A stretch of DNA of 41,447 bases from Phycisphaerae bacterium (GTDB lineage: Bacteria; Planctomycetota; Phycisphaerae; UBA1845; Fen-1342). Both the position numbers and the translations under genes were made by a program. The stretch is from NCBI GenBank assembly GCA_028277645.1, contig JANQFV010000034.1, positions 1 through 41,447 of the forward strand, given 5' to 3'. Shown piece by piece: positions 1 to 8,053 of this stretch; the stretch's first letter is position 1, and every line of letters begins with the position of its first letter. The notes beneath the pieces are model-generated. The model saw only the letters and a program-made list of their open reading frames with translations. It searched no databases and had not been told where the DNA came from.

Positions 1-284
1 GGCACCTTCAGGCCTTGCGCACGCCAGATGCGTTCGACCCGTTTGTGATTGACCTGCCAGCCTTCGTTGTGAAGCATATGCGTGATCCTCGGCGTTCCAT
101 ACCGGCCATACAGCGTAGCCAACTCGATGATCCGTTGGGTCAGCGGCTCTTCATCGTCACGCACTTGCGGCAGGTAACGCTGCGTCGCACGCGACTGGCC
201 CAACACCTGGCAGGCCCGCCGCTCGGAAACCCCCAGACAGCCCACGGCCCGGTGGACCGCCTGGCGTTTCCGCTGCGGGCTCAG
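1..284 (-). CDS. IS3-family transposase OrfB, N-terminal part (runs off left edge)
   Basis: Reading the minus strand from about 284 gives a frame starting LSPQRKRQAVHRAVG and containing YGRYGTPRITHMLHNEGW and VNHKRVERIWRAQGLKV. This is the HTH_21 region that precedes the DDE catalytic domain of IS3 OrfB proteins. The DDE core lies beyond the window. The frame is -1 relative to OrfA, whose stop is at 281-283, as expected for IS3 elements that make the transposase by programmed -1 frameshifting. The start is therefore not a normal ATG. Completeness and activity cannot be judged from this piece. Confidence 0.8.
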   Translation of the reverse strand, partial: MSPQRKRQAVHRAVGCLGVSERRACQVLGQSRATQRYLPQVRDDEEPLTQRIIELATLYGRYGTPRITHMLHNEGWQVNHKRVERIWRAQGLKV

Positions 285-391
285 AAGTTTGGGTTGGCGG
301 CCTCCCGGAGGATGGCTTTGTCCAGTTCCGCGTCCGCCAGCAGCCGCTTCAACCGGGCGTTCTCTCGTTCCAGCTCCTTGAGCCGCTTGCC
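281..391 (-). pseudogene. IS3-family OrfA, C-terminal fragment
   Basis: The minus strand encodes KRLKELERENARLKRLLA followed by DAELDKAILREAANPNF and a stop at 281-283. This is the leucine-zipper-like tail typical of IS3 OrfA. The N-terminal helix-turn-helix half is missing: upstream of about position 391 this strand no longer looks like OrfA. The expected preceding residues are found on the opposite strand (392-448). The fragment cannot give a normal OrfA protein. Confidence 0.75.
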
Positions 392-448
392 GGGCACTCC
401 GTCACCTGGCGCCGCGAGTACGGCGGGATGAAGACCGACCAGGCCAAG
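392..448 (+). pseudogene. Inverted fragment of IS3 OrfA
   Basis: The plus strand around 404-448 reads WRREYGGMKTDQAK, the segment that normally comes directly before KRLKELERENARLK in this OrfA family. Here it is in the opposite orientation to the rest of the element, so the two halves of one short motif sit head to head. After 448 the plus-strand reading frame continues into unrelated codons and stops at 512-514, overlapping the start of the next gene. It is a remnant, not a gene. Confidence 0.65.
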
Positions 449-503
449 GCCACGCGCGCCTTGAACCACGAAATGATCGATCCGCCGGCGCGTACTCGCT
501 ACG

Positions 504-719
504 ATGAATCGTAAGCTCGCCGCCCGCGAAATCACGGCGGCGTTCGATGCCACCGCCTGGCCGCCGATTCTCACGCCGGACGAAGCGGCCCGGCTGCTGC
601 GCCTGAAGGTGTCCACGCTCTATCGGCACGTTTCCGAAGGGCGCTACGCCGCGGCGGTCAAACGCGGCAAGCCGTTGCGTTTCTGGCGGGATCGGCTGGT
701 CCAGGAGTTCATGCGATGA
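504..719 (+). CDS. Excisionase-like helix-turn-helix protein
   Basis: This is a 71-residue protein with a MerR/excisionase-type HTH. The segment LTPDEAARLLRLKVSTLYRH is the typical helix-turn-helix of the HTH_17 family, followed by RGKPLRFWRDRLVQEFM, the wing and end seen in small excisionase-like proteins. Its stop overlaps the start of the integrase gene (ATGA, 716-719), so the two are translationally coupled. Together they look like the int/xis pair of an integrative element. It probably binds DNA near the attachment site and biases recombination towards excision, or regulates int. The ribosome binding site is weak, so the start is less certain than the frame. Confidence 0.75.
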   Translation: MNRKLAAREITAAFDATAWPPILTPDEAARLLRLKVSTLYRHVSEGRYAAAVKRGKPLRFWRDRLVQEFMR

Positions 720-2158
720 AAATGGCCCATCGCGAACGTATCGAAGGAACGCAGGTGACGATTGGCCGACGCGTATATGTCCGCGGCGGGCGCGAGCGGG
801 TCAGCCGTTGCTACACTGCCGAGTACCGCGACCCGCACGGCAAGCAACGCAGCCAGCCGCTCGGCGTAAACAACGTGGCCCAGGCCCGGCGGCTTGCGAT
901 CGAAGTTCAACAACGCATCGATCGCGGTGAACGCCGGCCCGTCGAACCGAAACTCACGGTCGAGGAACTCGCTAACCGCTATTACGATGCCGTGGAAGTT
1001 CGCGAACTCGCCCCCAGGACGCTCGCGAAGTATCGCGCAGACCTCGACAAGCTCCGCGACTTCTGTCGCAACGAACACATCAAACTCGCCGCCCGTTTCC
1101 GTGAGGACGATCTGCATCGCTTCCGTCGCTGGCTGATCACCCGTGAATACGCACCCAAGACCGTGCAGGGCGCTGTCGTCCTGGCCAAGCAGGTATTCAA
1201 GTGGGGCAGCAAACAGAAGCTGATCCGTGAGTATGCGCTCGCAGCAGTGAGCCTGCCGAAGGCCAAGGCCCGGCCGCAGCCGTGCTTCACGTCCGAGCAG
1301 GTCGATCGCCTCATTGGCGCCGCCGCGGGCGAGGAGCAGGCCGCGTTCGCATTCATGGGCTACGCGGGTCTGCGGATCGGAGAGGTTGAGCAACTGCGCT
1401 TCGAAGACCTCCGCGTAAACGAGCGCGGGCAACTCAGCATGATTCACGTGCGTCGCGGCGGTTCCGCGGAAACCACCAAGAACAAGGACGACCGCTTCGT
1501 ACCCGTACATCCCCGCATCGCTGAGCAGCTCCGCATGTCTGCCACAACTGGCAACGTCTTCACGCAGATCAATGCTCGCCGCCTGCTCAAACGGCTCAAG
1601 CTGTTGTGCAAACGCTGCGGGTTCGCCGAGCCCAGGCAGTACAAGCTGCACTCGTTCCGCCACCACTTCGCGAGCTTGTGCGCGAACCACCACGTGGCGT
1701 ACCGCAAGGCGTTGGCATGGCTCGGCCACAGCTCATCGGAAATGCTCGACCTGTACTACCACCTGCACGACGACGACAGCCAGCAGGCCATGCAGGCATT
1801 GGCCGCCGCGGCCCTCAGACCCACCGGAACCGACGGCGCACCCTCTCCGTCTGAGGACAATTTGAGGGCGCGCAGCGAGTCAAAAATCGAGAAAGCCCTG
1901 CAAGTGCCTGAGTTCCACGAACTTGCAGAGACCCTGTCAGGAATAACGGAGAGGGCGGGATTCGAACCCGCGGATAGGTTACCCTATCACCGGTTTTCGA
2001 AACCGGCCCGATCGGCCACTCCGGCACCTCTCCACGCGTCCTGCGACAGGCGGCATCACGTGCTCTGCTTGCACAGCATACACTTCAGCACGATTGTCGA
2101 AGGAACTTCGCATGTTAGCCTGCCGCAGTCCACGCGGCAAGCGGGACCGCGTGACTAG
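716..2158 (+). CDS. Tyrosine recombinase / site-specific integrase
   Basis: This phage-type integrase is 480 residues as read. A core-binding SAM-like region spans about 85-190 (LTVEELANRYY to VFKWGSKQKLI). The catalytic domain follows with the expected residues: Arg in YAGLRIGEVEQL, the HSFRHH box, His in WLGHSS and the nucleophile Tyr in LDLYYHL near residue 347. All catalytic residues are present, so it could be active. The reading frame runs on through the minus-strand tRNA-Ser gene: residues after about 410 are encoded by the attachment site and flanking chromosome, so that tail is probably a by-product of integration. It abuts an IS3 remnant on the left and overlaps the HTH gene by 4 nt. 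Confidence 0.88.
   Translation: MKMAHRERIEGTQVTIGRRVYVRGGRERVSRCYTAEYRDPHGKQRSQPLGVNNVAQARRLAIEVQQRIDRGERRPVEPKLTVEELANRYYDAVEVRELAPRTLAKYRADLDKLRDFCRNEHIKLAARFREDDLHRFRRWLITREYAPKTVQGAVVLAKQVFKWGSKQKLIREYALAAVSLPKAKARPQPCFTSEQVDRLIGAAAGEEQAAFAFMGYAGLRIGEVEQLRFEDLRVNERGQLSMIHVRRGGSAETTKNKDDRFVPVHPRIAEQLRMSATTGNVFTQINARRLLKRLKLLCKRCGFAEPRQYKLHSFRHHFASLCANHHVAYRKALAWLGHSSSEMLDLYYHLHDDDSQQAMQALAAAALRPTGTDGAPSPSEDNLRARSESKIEKALQVPEFHELAETLSGITERAGFEPADRLPYHRFSKPARSATPAPLHASCDRRHHVLCLHSIHFSTIVEGTSHVSLPQSTRQAGPRD
1898..1928. repeat. 8-bp inverted repeat beside the att site
   Basis: CTGCAAGT at 1898-1905 and ACTTGCAG at 1921-1928 form a perfect 8-bp inverted repeat with a 15-nt loop. It lies 19 bp from the 3' end of the tRNA-Ser gene and inside the integrase reading frame. 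Its position between the integrase catalytic domain and the presumed recombination core would suit an arm-type recombinase or Xis binding site. That role is inferred only from location. Confidence 0.4.
1947..2033 (-). tRNA. tRNA-Ser (anticodon CGA)
   Basis: The minus strand gives an 87-nt class II tRNA. The acceptor stem is GGAGAGG (2033-2027) paired with CCTCTCC (1954-1948), with discriminator G at 1947. The anticodon arm is CCGGT-TTCGAAA-ACCGG with anticodon CGA, there is a long variable arm, and the T arm contains GGGTTCGAATCCC. CCA is not encoded. The long variable arm and the anticodon identify tRNA-Ser reading UCG. Its 3' end faces the integrase gene, making it the likely attB of the element on the left. 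Confidence 0.95.
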
Positions 2159-4107
2159 GGCAGCCGCGACTGCCACTCATCGTTCGAAGAAAACGAAGAA
2201 GCCGGCAGCCCCGCACCGTTGAAGAGTGTTGCGGACGCAGTCTCGTGCCAAGCGTAACGGACCGCCCGCGCGTCGGCGACGCCGTCGTTCCACACGATAA
2301 CGCTCTCGCCCTCGATCTTTGCGTTGGCAGGGACGAACTTGCCGTCTGGGCCGGCGATTTCGAATCCACTCAGCGGTCCGCGTGCGATCAGCCCGCCATC
2401 GCAATGGTCAAACTGCACGCGCAACCGGCCGTTTTCACGTTCGATGGTGCGATACAACGGGCCAGAGAACGGGACGTCGTCACGCCCGTACGTGTTGGCC
2501 AGCGCACACGCCGCCAGCCGGCGCCCGACGGTTAGCTTGTCGCGCGGGTGGATGTCGTTAACGTCACCGACGTCGAGCGTGACGACCATCGCCGTGTTGG
2601 GCAGGTTGAGCGTTAGACGCTGCGCCTCGCGCAGCGCGGGGGCGAAGTCCTCGGTGTCGCGATAGGCATACGGTGCGATTTGCACAAAGTAGAACGGCAG
2701 GTCGGCCTTGCCCCAATACGCTCGCCAGTCGGTGATCATCGCGGGGAACAACTTCGCATACTGCGTGGGTCGGCGGCGATTGGACTCGCCCTGATACCAC
2801 ACAACGCCGCGGATGCCGAACGGCGCGATCGGCGAGATCATGCCGTTGAAGAGTGCGGTGGGGGAGTTGCGGTACCAGCTCTGTGTTCGCGGGAAGGGCG
2901 GCAGCTCTGAGAGCGCCGGGCCGCGCTGATAACGCCATGCTCCAGCGAGCGGGATGCCAGCGTCCTCCTCGCCGGAACACAAGCGAAGGCCTGCGGGGTC
3001 GCCGTGGATTCCGCCGCCGTGCTGTGTGTCGAGCACGCGGACAGTGAGCACGTTCGTACCGGTTCGTACGGCGGAGCCGGGCAGCTCGTATCGACGGGGC
3101 TGGTTCCAGTGGCCCATTTCCTCGGTGCCGCCCACGGGCACGCCGTTGAACCAGACGGTGTCCATGTCGTCGATCGGGCCGAGCTCGAGTACGAGATCGC
3201 GATTCTCCCAGTCAGCGGGAACGTCCACCGTTGTTCGTAGCCACACGAGGCCATCGAAGTCGGCCAGGTTCGGTGCGGTCCAGTGCGCCGGCACGGCGAT
3301 GGTCTTCCAGGTGGTGTCGTCGAAATCGGGTGCGTGCCACCTATCCCGGCCGGCAGCGGCGTCCGCCTCGGCCAGCTTCCGCCACCAGGCGGAGACGGCG
3401 TCGTTCTCGCGGTCGAGATTGCCGAGCCGGTCGAGTTCGGCAGCGAACGGCTCGAACCGGCGCACCGTCCGTTCGCTCGTCCACGCCTCTGCGACCGTGC
3501 CTCCCCAAGTACTGTCAATCAGGCCGATCGGCACGTTGAGCGCGCGGTGCAACTCACGGCCGTGGAAGTAGCCGACCGCACTGAATGACGCGACCGTCTC
3601 GGGGGCGCAGGCCTGCCACTGGTCGTTGCAGTCATCCTGCGGCCTTTCGCCGATGGTTCGCTCGACGTCGAAGAGCCGGATTTGGGGGTAGTTGGCCGCA
3701 GCCACTTCGGCTTCGGCGTTGTTTACTCCACTCTGGAAGCTCCATTCCATGTTGGATTGGCCGGAGCACAGCCACACTTCGCCGATCAACACGTCGCGCA
3801 GTGTGATGGTGTTCTGGCCGACGAAGCGGAGCTTGTGCGGCCCGCCAGCGGTTGGCGTCAGGATCGCGACGCGCCACCGGCCGGAGTCGTCGGCCGTCGC
3901 TGTCCAGGTGTCGTCGCTCCAGCCGGGGATTACGGTGATCGGTTCCCCCGGCTCGGCCCAGCCCCAGAGCGGCACGCGCGCTTCCTGCTGAAGGACCATG
4001 TGCTCGCCGATGATCGCCGGCAGGCGGATGTCGGCGTGGGCGGAGGCGGTGAGAACGAGCAGGGGGACGATCAGTTGGTGACGGCAGCGGATTGTGGGTG
4101 TGTGCAT
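2155..4107 (-). CDS. Secreted sialate O-acetylesterase (SGNH-type)
   Basis: About 650 residues, beginning with a signal peptide (LIVPLLVLTASAHA, cleavage before ADIRLP). Key motifs are CSGQSNMEW (nucleophile Ser in the GQSN block), WYQGESN (oxyanion block) and DIHPRDK (catalytic Asp-x-x-His block), which together define the sialate 9-O-acetylesterase family. An inserted beta-sandwich lies between the first two blocks. Proteins of this family remove O-acetyl groups from sialic acids or other sugars, and are common in planctomycetes that degrade complex glycans. ATG codons also exist at 4152 and 4119; 4107 is preferred because it places the signal peptide at the N-terminus. Its 3' end meets the read-through end of the integrase frame. 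Confidence 0.88.
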   Translation of the reverse strand: MHTPTIRCRHQLIVPLLVLTASAHADIRLPAIIGEHMVLQQEARVPLWGWAEPGEPITVIPGWSDDTWTATADDSGRWRVAILTPTAGGPHKLRFVGQNTITLRDVLIGEVWLCSGQSNMEWSFQSGVNNAEAEVAAANYPQIRLFDVERTIGERPQDDCNDQWQACAPETVASFSAVGYFHGRELHRALNVPIGLIDSTWGGTVAEAWTSERTVRRFEPFAAELDRLGNLDRENDAVSAWWRKLAEADAAAGRDRWHAPDFDDTTWKTIAVPAHWTAPNLADFDGLVWLRTTVDVPADWENRDLVLELGPIDDMDTVWFNGVPVGGTEEMGHWNQPRRYELPGSAVRTGTNVLTVRVLDTQHGGGIHGDPAGLRLCSGEEDAGIPLAGAWRYQRGPALSELPPFPRTQSWYRNSPTALFNGMISPIAPFGIRGVVWYQGESNRRRPTQYAKLFPAMITDWRAYWGKADLPFYFVQIAPYAYRDTEDFAPALREAQRLTLNLPNTAMVVTLDVGDVNDIHPRDKLTVGRRLAACALANTYGRDDVPFSGPLYRTIERENGRLRVQFDHCDGGLIARGPLSGFEIAGPDGKFVPANAKIEGESVIVWNDGVADARAVRYAWHETASATLFNGAGLPASSFSSNDEWQSRLP

Positions 4108-4422
4108 GACCAGGTCCATCCGTGTCGGGGTATGGGGGCGCTTGTTGTCCAACGGGCGGGGGCATCATACGGGAACATGCGCCAGCGCGGGGGTAGGTGC
4201 GGACGACCTCGCCACTGCCTCTTGCACTCGTTTCAACACCGAACAGTCACCTGGGTGCTCAGTTTTGTCACCATCCGATAATGCTCCGGCCCCGACGTTC
4301 GAACGCGCTCACGGAGCGCAGATGCCGATAAATCATCGCATCAAATCAAGTTGCGCGCGTTTCCCGCCCGATAGGTTTGCGAGGAACACCTCTCTCGCGT
4401 AGCATCGCAAGGAGAACTACGC
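4108..4422. other. Intergenic region between divergent genes
   Basis: This region lies between the divergent esterase and glycosyltransferase genes. I see no convincing gene or structured RNA. The last part holds the ribosome binding site AAGGAG (about 4410-4415) of the glycosyltransferase. Promoters for both genes presumably lie here, but no clear -35/-10 pair stood out. Confidence 0.5.
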
Positions 4423-5931
4423 ATGCCTCTGAATCTTGAGTCCGGCGGCAGTCGGCTGGTGGGTGAGCGGGCTTCGGGGCTGGGACACGAACTACAGCGA
4501 ACGAGGAGTTCCCTGATCATGCCCAATCGACAACGCATCATGATGATCTCGACCCACGGCTACGTCGGGGCCGAGCCCGAATTCGGCAAGCCGGATACCG
4601 GCGGGCAGGTGGTCTACGTGCTCGAATTGAGCAAGTGCTTTGCCCGCCTGGGGTATCACGTCGATATCCTCACCCGGCGATTCGAGGGGCAGCCCCGCGA
4701 GGAGAAGCTCTCCGCCCGTTGCCGCGTGCTGCGGTTCCCGTGTGGCGGCGACGAGTTCATCCCGAAGGAGACGCTCTGGGAGCACATTCCGGAGTGGGTC
4801 GAGAACGTTCACAAATTCGCACGCTCGAAGCGGATTCACTACACCAGCATCATCAGCCATTACTGGGACGCCGGCGTCGCCGGTCAGGAACTGTCCGAGA
4901 AGCTGCGTATCCCGCACCTGCACACACCGCACTCGATCGGGGCCTGGAAGCGCGACAACATGGACGGCGACTCGGACGAGAACGAACGCAAGTACAACTT
5001 CAAGGTGCGCATCCGCGAAGAGAAGCTGATCTACGACCAATGCGAAGGCCTCATCGCCACGACGCCGCAGCAACGCGACATCCTGATGCGCAGTGAGTAC
5101 GACGTGCCGGCGGATCGAATCTATGTCGTGCCGCCAGGCTACGACGACTCACGCTTCTTCCCGGTGTCGCTGGCGACGCGGGCGGCGCTGAAGAGCGAGC
5201 AAGGATACGAGGGGCGGATCGTGCTGGCGCTGGGTCGGATGGCGCACAACAAAGGTTATGACCTGCTGATCCGGTCGCTGGTGCCGGTGTTTGAGCGCGT
5301 TGAGGATGCACGCCTGCTGCTCGCAGTGGGCTCGACCGAGCCTTCCGAGCGCGAGAAGGAACAGATCGGGGAGCTGCGCGACCTGGCCAAGGAGCTGGGG
5401 ATCGCCGAGCGGGTGATCTTCCACGACTACATTGGGGACGATGAGCTGCCGGACTACTACCGTTTGGCGGATGTGTTTGCGCTGAGCAGTCGCTATGAAC
5501 CGTTCGGTATGACCGCTGTAGAAGCGATGGCGTGCGGCACGCCGACGGTGATTACGACCGAAGGGGGTCTGTGGGAGCACGTCGTCTACGGACTCGAAGC
5601 GATCTACGCCAACCCGTTCGATCCAGAGGCGTTTGGACATGCGATCTGTGCGCTGCTACAGCGGCCGCGCATCGTGGCCCAGGTTGCGAAGTACGGTTCG
5701 CACAAGGCACGGGCCAACTTCACCTGGATGGGCATTGCTCAGCAAATCCTGAGCGTGTTGCAGGGACATCGCGTGCGCTCGCGTGGCCGGCGTCAACGGC
5801 AAACCATTCCGGACTTGCCGGACAGCATGTTGGCCGCGGGTGAAGCACCGCTTGATCAACTGGGTGGTGTGCAGAACGGCGGCCGTTTGCCCACGGAGGT
5901 GCCCCTGGCCGGGCCGATCAACACGCAGTAG
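4423..5931 (+). CDS. GT4 glycosyltransferase, sucrose-synthase/sucrose-phosphate-synthase-like
   Basis: 502 residues with the two-domain GT-B fold. The N-terminal domain shows FGKPDTGGQVVYVLELS, the glycine-rich loop typical of sucrose synthase and sucrose-phosphate synthase, and HTPHSIGAWKRDNM. The C-terminal domain has LGRMAHNKGYDLLIRSL for nucleotide-sugar binding and the E-x7-E motif in YEPFGMTAVEAMACG. It should transfer a sugar from an NDP-sugar, possibly to make a sucrose-like or mannosylfructose-like solute, but the acceptor cannot be read from sequence. The start at 4423 has a strong AAGGAG; the conserved fold begins only about 35 residues later. The last 50 residues are low in conserved features. 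Confidence 0.82.
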   Translation: MPLNLESGGSRLVGERASGLGHELQRTRSSLIMPNRQRIMMISTHGYVGAEPEFGKPDTGGQVVYVLELSKCFARLGYHVDILTRRFEGQPREEKLSARCRVLRFPCGGDEFIPKETLWEHIPEWVENVHKFARSKRIHYTSIISHYWDAGVAGQELSEKLRIPHLHTPHSIGAWKRDNMDGDSDENERKYNFKVRIREEKLIYDQCEGLIATTPQQRDILMRSEYDVPADRIYVVPPGYDDSRFFPVSLATRAALKSEQGYEGRIVLALGRMAHNKGYDLLIRSLVPVFERVEDARLLLAVGSTEPSEREKEQIGELRDLAKELGIAERVIFHDYIGDDELPDYYRLADVFALSSRYEPFGMTAVEAMACGTPTVITTEGGLWEHVVYGLEAIYANPFDPEAFGHAICALLQRPRIVAQVAKYGSHKARANFTWMGIAQQILSVLQGHRVRSRGRRQRQTIPDLPDSMLAAGEAPLDQLGGVQNGGRLPTEVPLAGPINTQ

Positions 5932-5935
5932 GCGG

Positions 5936-5985
5936 AAGCTGTCAGTTCTCAGCCGCCAGCTTTCAGCTATCAGCCGTCAGCCAGA
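5936..5985. repeat. Short imperfect CAGCTATCAGC-type repeats
   Basis: Between two convergent genes the sequence runs through imperfect copies of a short unit (agctgtcag, cagctttcag, ctatcagccg, tcagccag). Such simple intergenic runs are scattered in some bacterial genomes. No hairpin with a T-tract is evident, so its use as a terminator is doubtful. Confidence 0.5.
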
Positions 5986-6012
5986 TTCATGTGCTGACCG
6001 CTCTGGGGGGTC

Positions 6013-7494
6013 TCACTCCACGTCGGATGGGAGTTGGCCGTGGCGCTCGTGGACACGGCCGATCACCACAGTGTCTTCAAGCGGATGCTTCTTTCGCACG
6101 GGTTCCGCGGCGATTGGTGTGAACACCCACTGCTCGGTCCCCGGCATGCCGAGGTGCTTGTGCAGGGTCAATAGCAACACGCCGGCCTCCCCGGCCTCTA
6201 GCACGAGATTGCCGATCTCGTCCAGGCTGTCACTGTAGCTGATGTTTTCGTGCTCGATGTACGGGTATACGGAGGACTGACCCAGGCCGGCGACGTACAG
6301 GCGCTGTTCCGCGGGCAGATCGCCGGTCGCCGTGCGCACAAAGTCCGCCGTGACACGGCGATGATCCCGTGCCGGCATTACGACCGCACCGACGACGCCG
6401 TACAGAATCACGATGACGGTGAACACGACATAGTAGAAGCGGCGTGCATGAACGCCGTGAAGTGCTATGTGCTTCAAGACCAGAGGGGCGCAGAGGATGG
6501 CAAGCGGCGGCAGAACCGGGAGCACGTAGTGCTTGTGCTTGAAGAAGCAGATGGTCAGAAACGCCAGCCCGCCGAAGAACCAGGCCCATAGGAACTGCGG
6601 GATGTATGCTTCCGGTTTACGCACTTCGCTCCACAGGTATCGGGCGCCGATTACCAGCGCGATGGTCCACGGCAGAACGAGCCACGGAACCGTCCAGAAA
6701 TACATCAGGGGCGACTTCATGCCCAGATGGTGTAATCCGAAGAAGCGCAGCAGCGAGTTGTAGCTCCATTGGTCGATGGCTTCCTGTCCTGTCACCATGT
6801 ACGCGGCCACGTGCCACGAACCGGCGACGATCAGGAAGCAAGCGACGCTCGGTGTGAGCACGACGGCGCGCAGCGGACGCCAGGTGCGTCGGAACGCGCA
6901 GAAACAGAGTATTGTGGAGCCGACCATCGCGACCGCGATGGCGCCCTTCGCAAGTACCGCAAGCCCCAGGAATGTGTGAAACGCTATGGCCGCACCAAGC
7001 GGTAGATCCCATTGTCCGCGCGCCCAGCGCAGCGCCAGCACGGTATGCGCGGCCGCGATGAGCAGCGTCAGCGTCATGTCGATCTCGCCCAGGCGACCCT
7101 GCAAATATGTGTAGACGCACGTTGCCTGCACCAACCCCGCGGGCAGCGCGGCCCGGGCACCGAACAGGCGGCCCGCCAGCCACGCGATGAGCAAGCTCAG
7201 GCCGATCGCACTGAGTGCCGCGGGCAGGCGCGCGGCGAACTCGCTGAATCCGCCAAACAGCGCGAACGAGCCGGCGGTCAGCCAACTGACCAGGGGCGGT
7301 TTGTCGAGCCAGAGGCCGCTGGCGTAGTGGGGGACAATCCAGTGGCCGTCAGCCAACATGCGGTTCGCTGGATGCGTGACCATAGCCTCATGGCTGGTCA
7401 GCGTACGGCTAGAACCCAGGAATGGCAGCACGATCAGCGCGGCGTACGCTGCGACGAAGATGAGCGCACGAGGCGACGCAGGGTGATTTGTCAA
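6013..7494 (-). CDS. ArnT-like membrane glycosyltransferase (GT83/PMT_2 family)
   Basis: 493 residues with about ten or more transmembrane segments, for example ALIFVAAYAALIVLPFLG near the N-terminus, and others spread through residues 85-370. The N-terminal periplasmic-loop motif SHEAMVTHPANRML and DKPPLVSWL match the first catalytic loop of lipid-linked-sugar-dependent transferases such as ArnT. These use a polyprenyl-phosphate sugar to glycosylate lipid A or proteins outside the cytoplasmic membrane. The start has a GGAAGAG sequence a few bases upstream. It is convergent with the GT4 gene; a shared pathway is possible but not shown. Confidence 0.8.
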   Translation of the reverse strand: MTNHPASPRALIFVAAYAALIVLPFLGSSRTLTSHEAMVTHPANRMLADGHWIVPHYASGLWLDKPPLVSWLTAGSFALFGGFSEFAARLPAALSAIGLSLLIAWLAGRLFGARAALPAGLVQATCVYTYLQGRLGEIDMTLTLLIAAAHTVLALRWARGQWDLPLGAAIAFHTFLGLAVLAKGAIAVAMVGSTILCFCAFRRTWRPLRAVVLTPSVACFLIVAGSWHVAAYMVTGQEAIDQWSYNSLLRFFGLHHLGMKSPLMYFWTVPWLVLPWTIALVIGARYLWSEVRKPEAYIPQFLWAWFFGGLAFLTICFFKHKHYVLPVLPPLAILCAPLVLKHIALHGVHARRFYYVVFTVIVILYGVVGAVVMPARDHRRVTADFVRTATGDLPAEQRLYVAGLGQSSVYPYIEHENISYSDSLDEIGNLVLEAGEAGVLLLTLHKHLGMPGTEQWVFTPIAAEPVRKKHPLEDTVVIGRVHERHGQLPSDVE

Positions 7495-7510
7495 TTGACT
7501 CTTCCGTGTT

Positions 7511-8020
7511 TCAATTGGCTATTCTGATGTGGGCGATGCGGTCAGCGAAGTCGACCGCGCGCGGCTTCCTCTTGGCGCCCTGGGGCTTGATCGTCAGCCC
7601 TTCGGCCCGTAGCCGTGCGACCTGCGCACGGATGCCGCCGGGGAATTTTTCGAACAGCGTGCCGTCGTCGCGGATCAGCCGCCAATAGGGCGTAACTCGT
7701 TTGCGACCATCCGCCCGTGTCTCTTCCGCAGCCTCGGCGACGATCCGAACAAACATGCCCGTCACGAGCGGGCACGCCAGATCCACCTCGTACTGCTCGG
7801 CGAGCGCGGCGCGCAGGGTCGACATGGTGAGTACACGGCCTTTGCGCACGCGTTTGAGCAGGGCATCCACGTCGCGTGGCCGTGGAATAACCATCTTTCC
7901 TTTGCCGAAGCGCTTCTGCATGCTCGGTGGCGTGTCCACAACCTTACCGTGATTGGGATGGCATTGCTCAAGCTTCTGGCGCCACGTCTTGCCAGACGCA
8001 AGTTTCCAGGTCTTGCTCAT
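7511..8020 (-). CDS. Alkyltransferase-like (ATL/MGMT-fold) protein without the active-site Cys
   Basis: 169 residues. The central and C-terminal parts resemble the DNA-binding domain of O6-alkylguanine-DNA alkyltransferases: a helical segment RVLTMSTLRAALAEQY, then TGMFVRIVAEAAEE, then TPYWRLIRDDG in place of the PCHRV active-site loop, then a GGIRAQVARLRAEG tail. As PCHR is replaced by PYWR, it cannot accept alkyl groups on cysteine. ATL proteins of this type bind O6-alkylguanine and hand the lesion to nucleotide excision repair. That role is inferred here; the N-terminal 60 residues are not typical ATL sequence. It ends 16 nt before the ArnT-like gene starts. Confidence 0.55.
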   Translation of the reverse strand: MSKTWKLASGKTWRQKLEQCHPNHGKVVDTPPSMQKRFGKGKMVIPRPRDVDALLKRVRKGRVLTMSTLRAALAEQYEVDLACPLVTGMFVRIVAEAAEETRADGRKRVTPYWRLIRDDGTLFEKFPGGIRAQVARLRAEGLTIKPQGAKRKPRAVDFADRIAHIRIAN

Positions 8021-8053
8021 CAGTCAATTCCGGTGACTAGCGCGTTGCGAGCG

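Larger units (their letters stand above)
1..448 (-). mobile_element. Partial, rearranged IS3-family insertion sequence
   Basis: The left edge holds the orfA end and orfB start of an IS3-type element, transcribed leftward and continuing outside the window. The minus strand carries the orfA C-terminus and, in the -1 frame, the orfB N-terminus. From about 392 to 448 a piece of the same orfA appears on the plus strand instead, so the element is broken by an inverted junction near 388-392. No terminal inverted repeat is visible inside the window. The family assignment rests on the characteristic heptad-rich OrfA tail and the OrfB start and is strong; the subgroup is not determined. Confidence 0.8.

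Noticed and set aside
15..431. Plus-strand frame across the IS3 fragment
   Set aside because: Antisense of the OrfB/OrfA coding frames; only the short WRREYGG segment (392-448, another frame) is meaningful on the plus strand.
644..1729. Minus-strand frame opposite the integrase
   Set aside because: Shadow of the recombinase, which has all catalytic residues on the plus strand.
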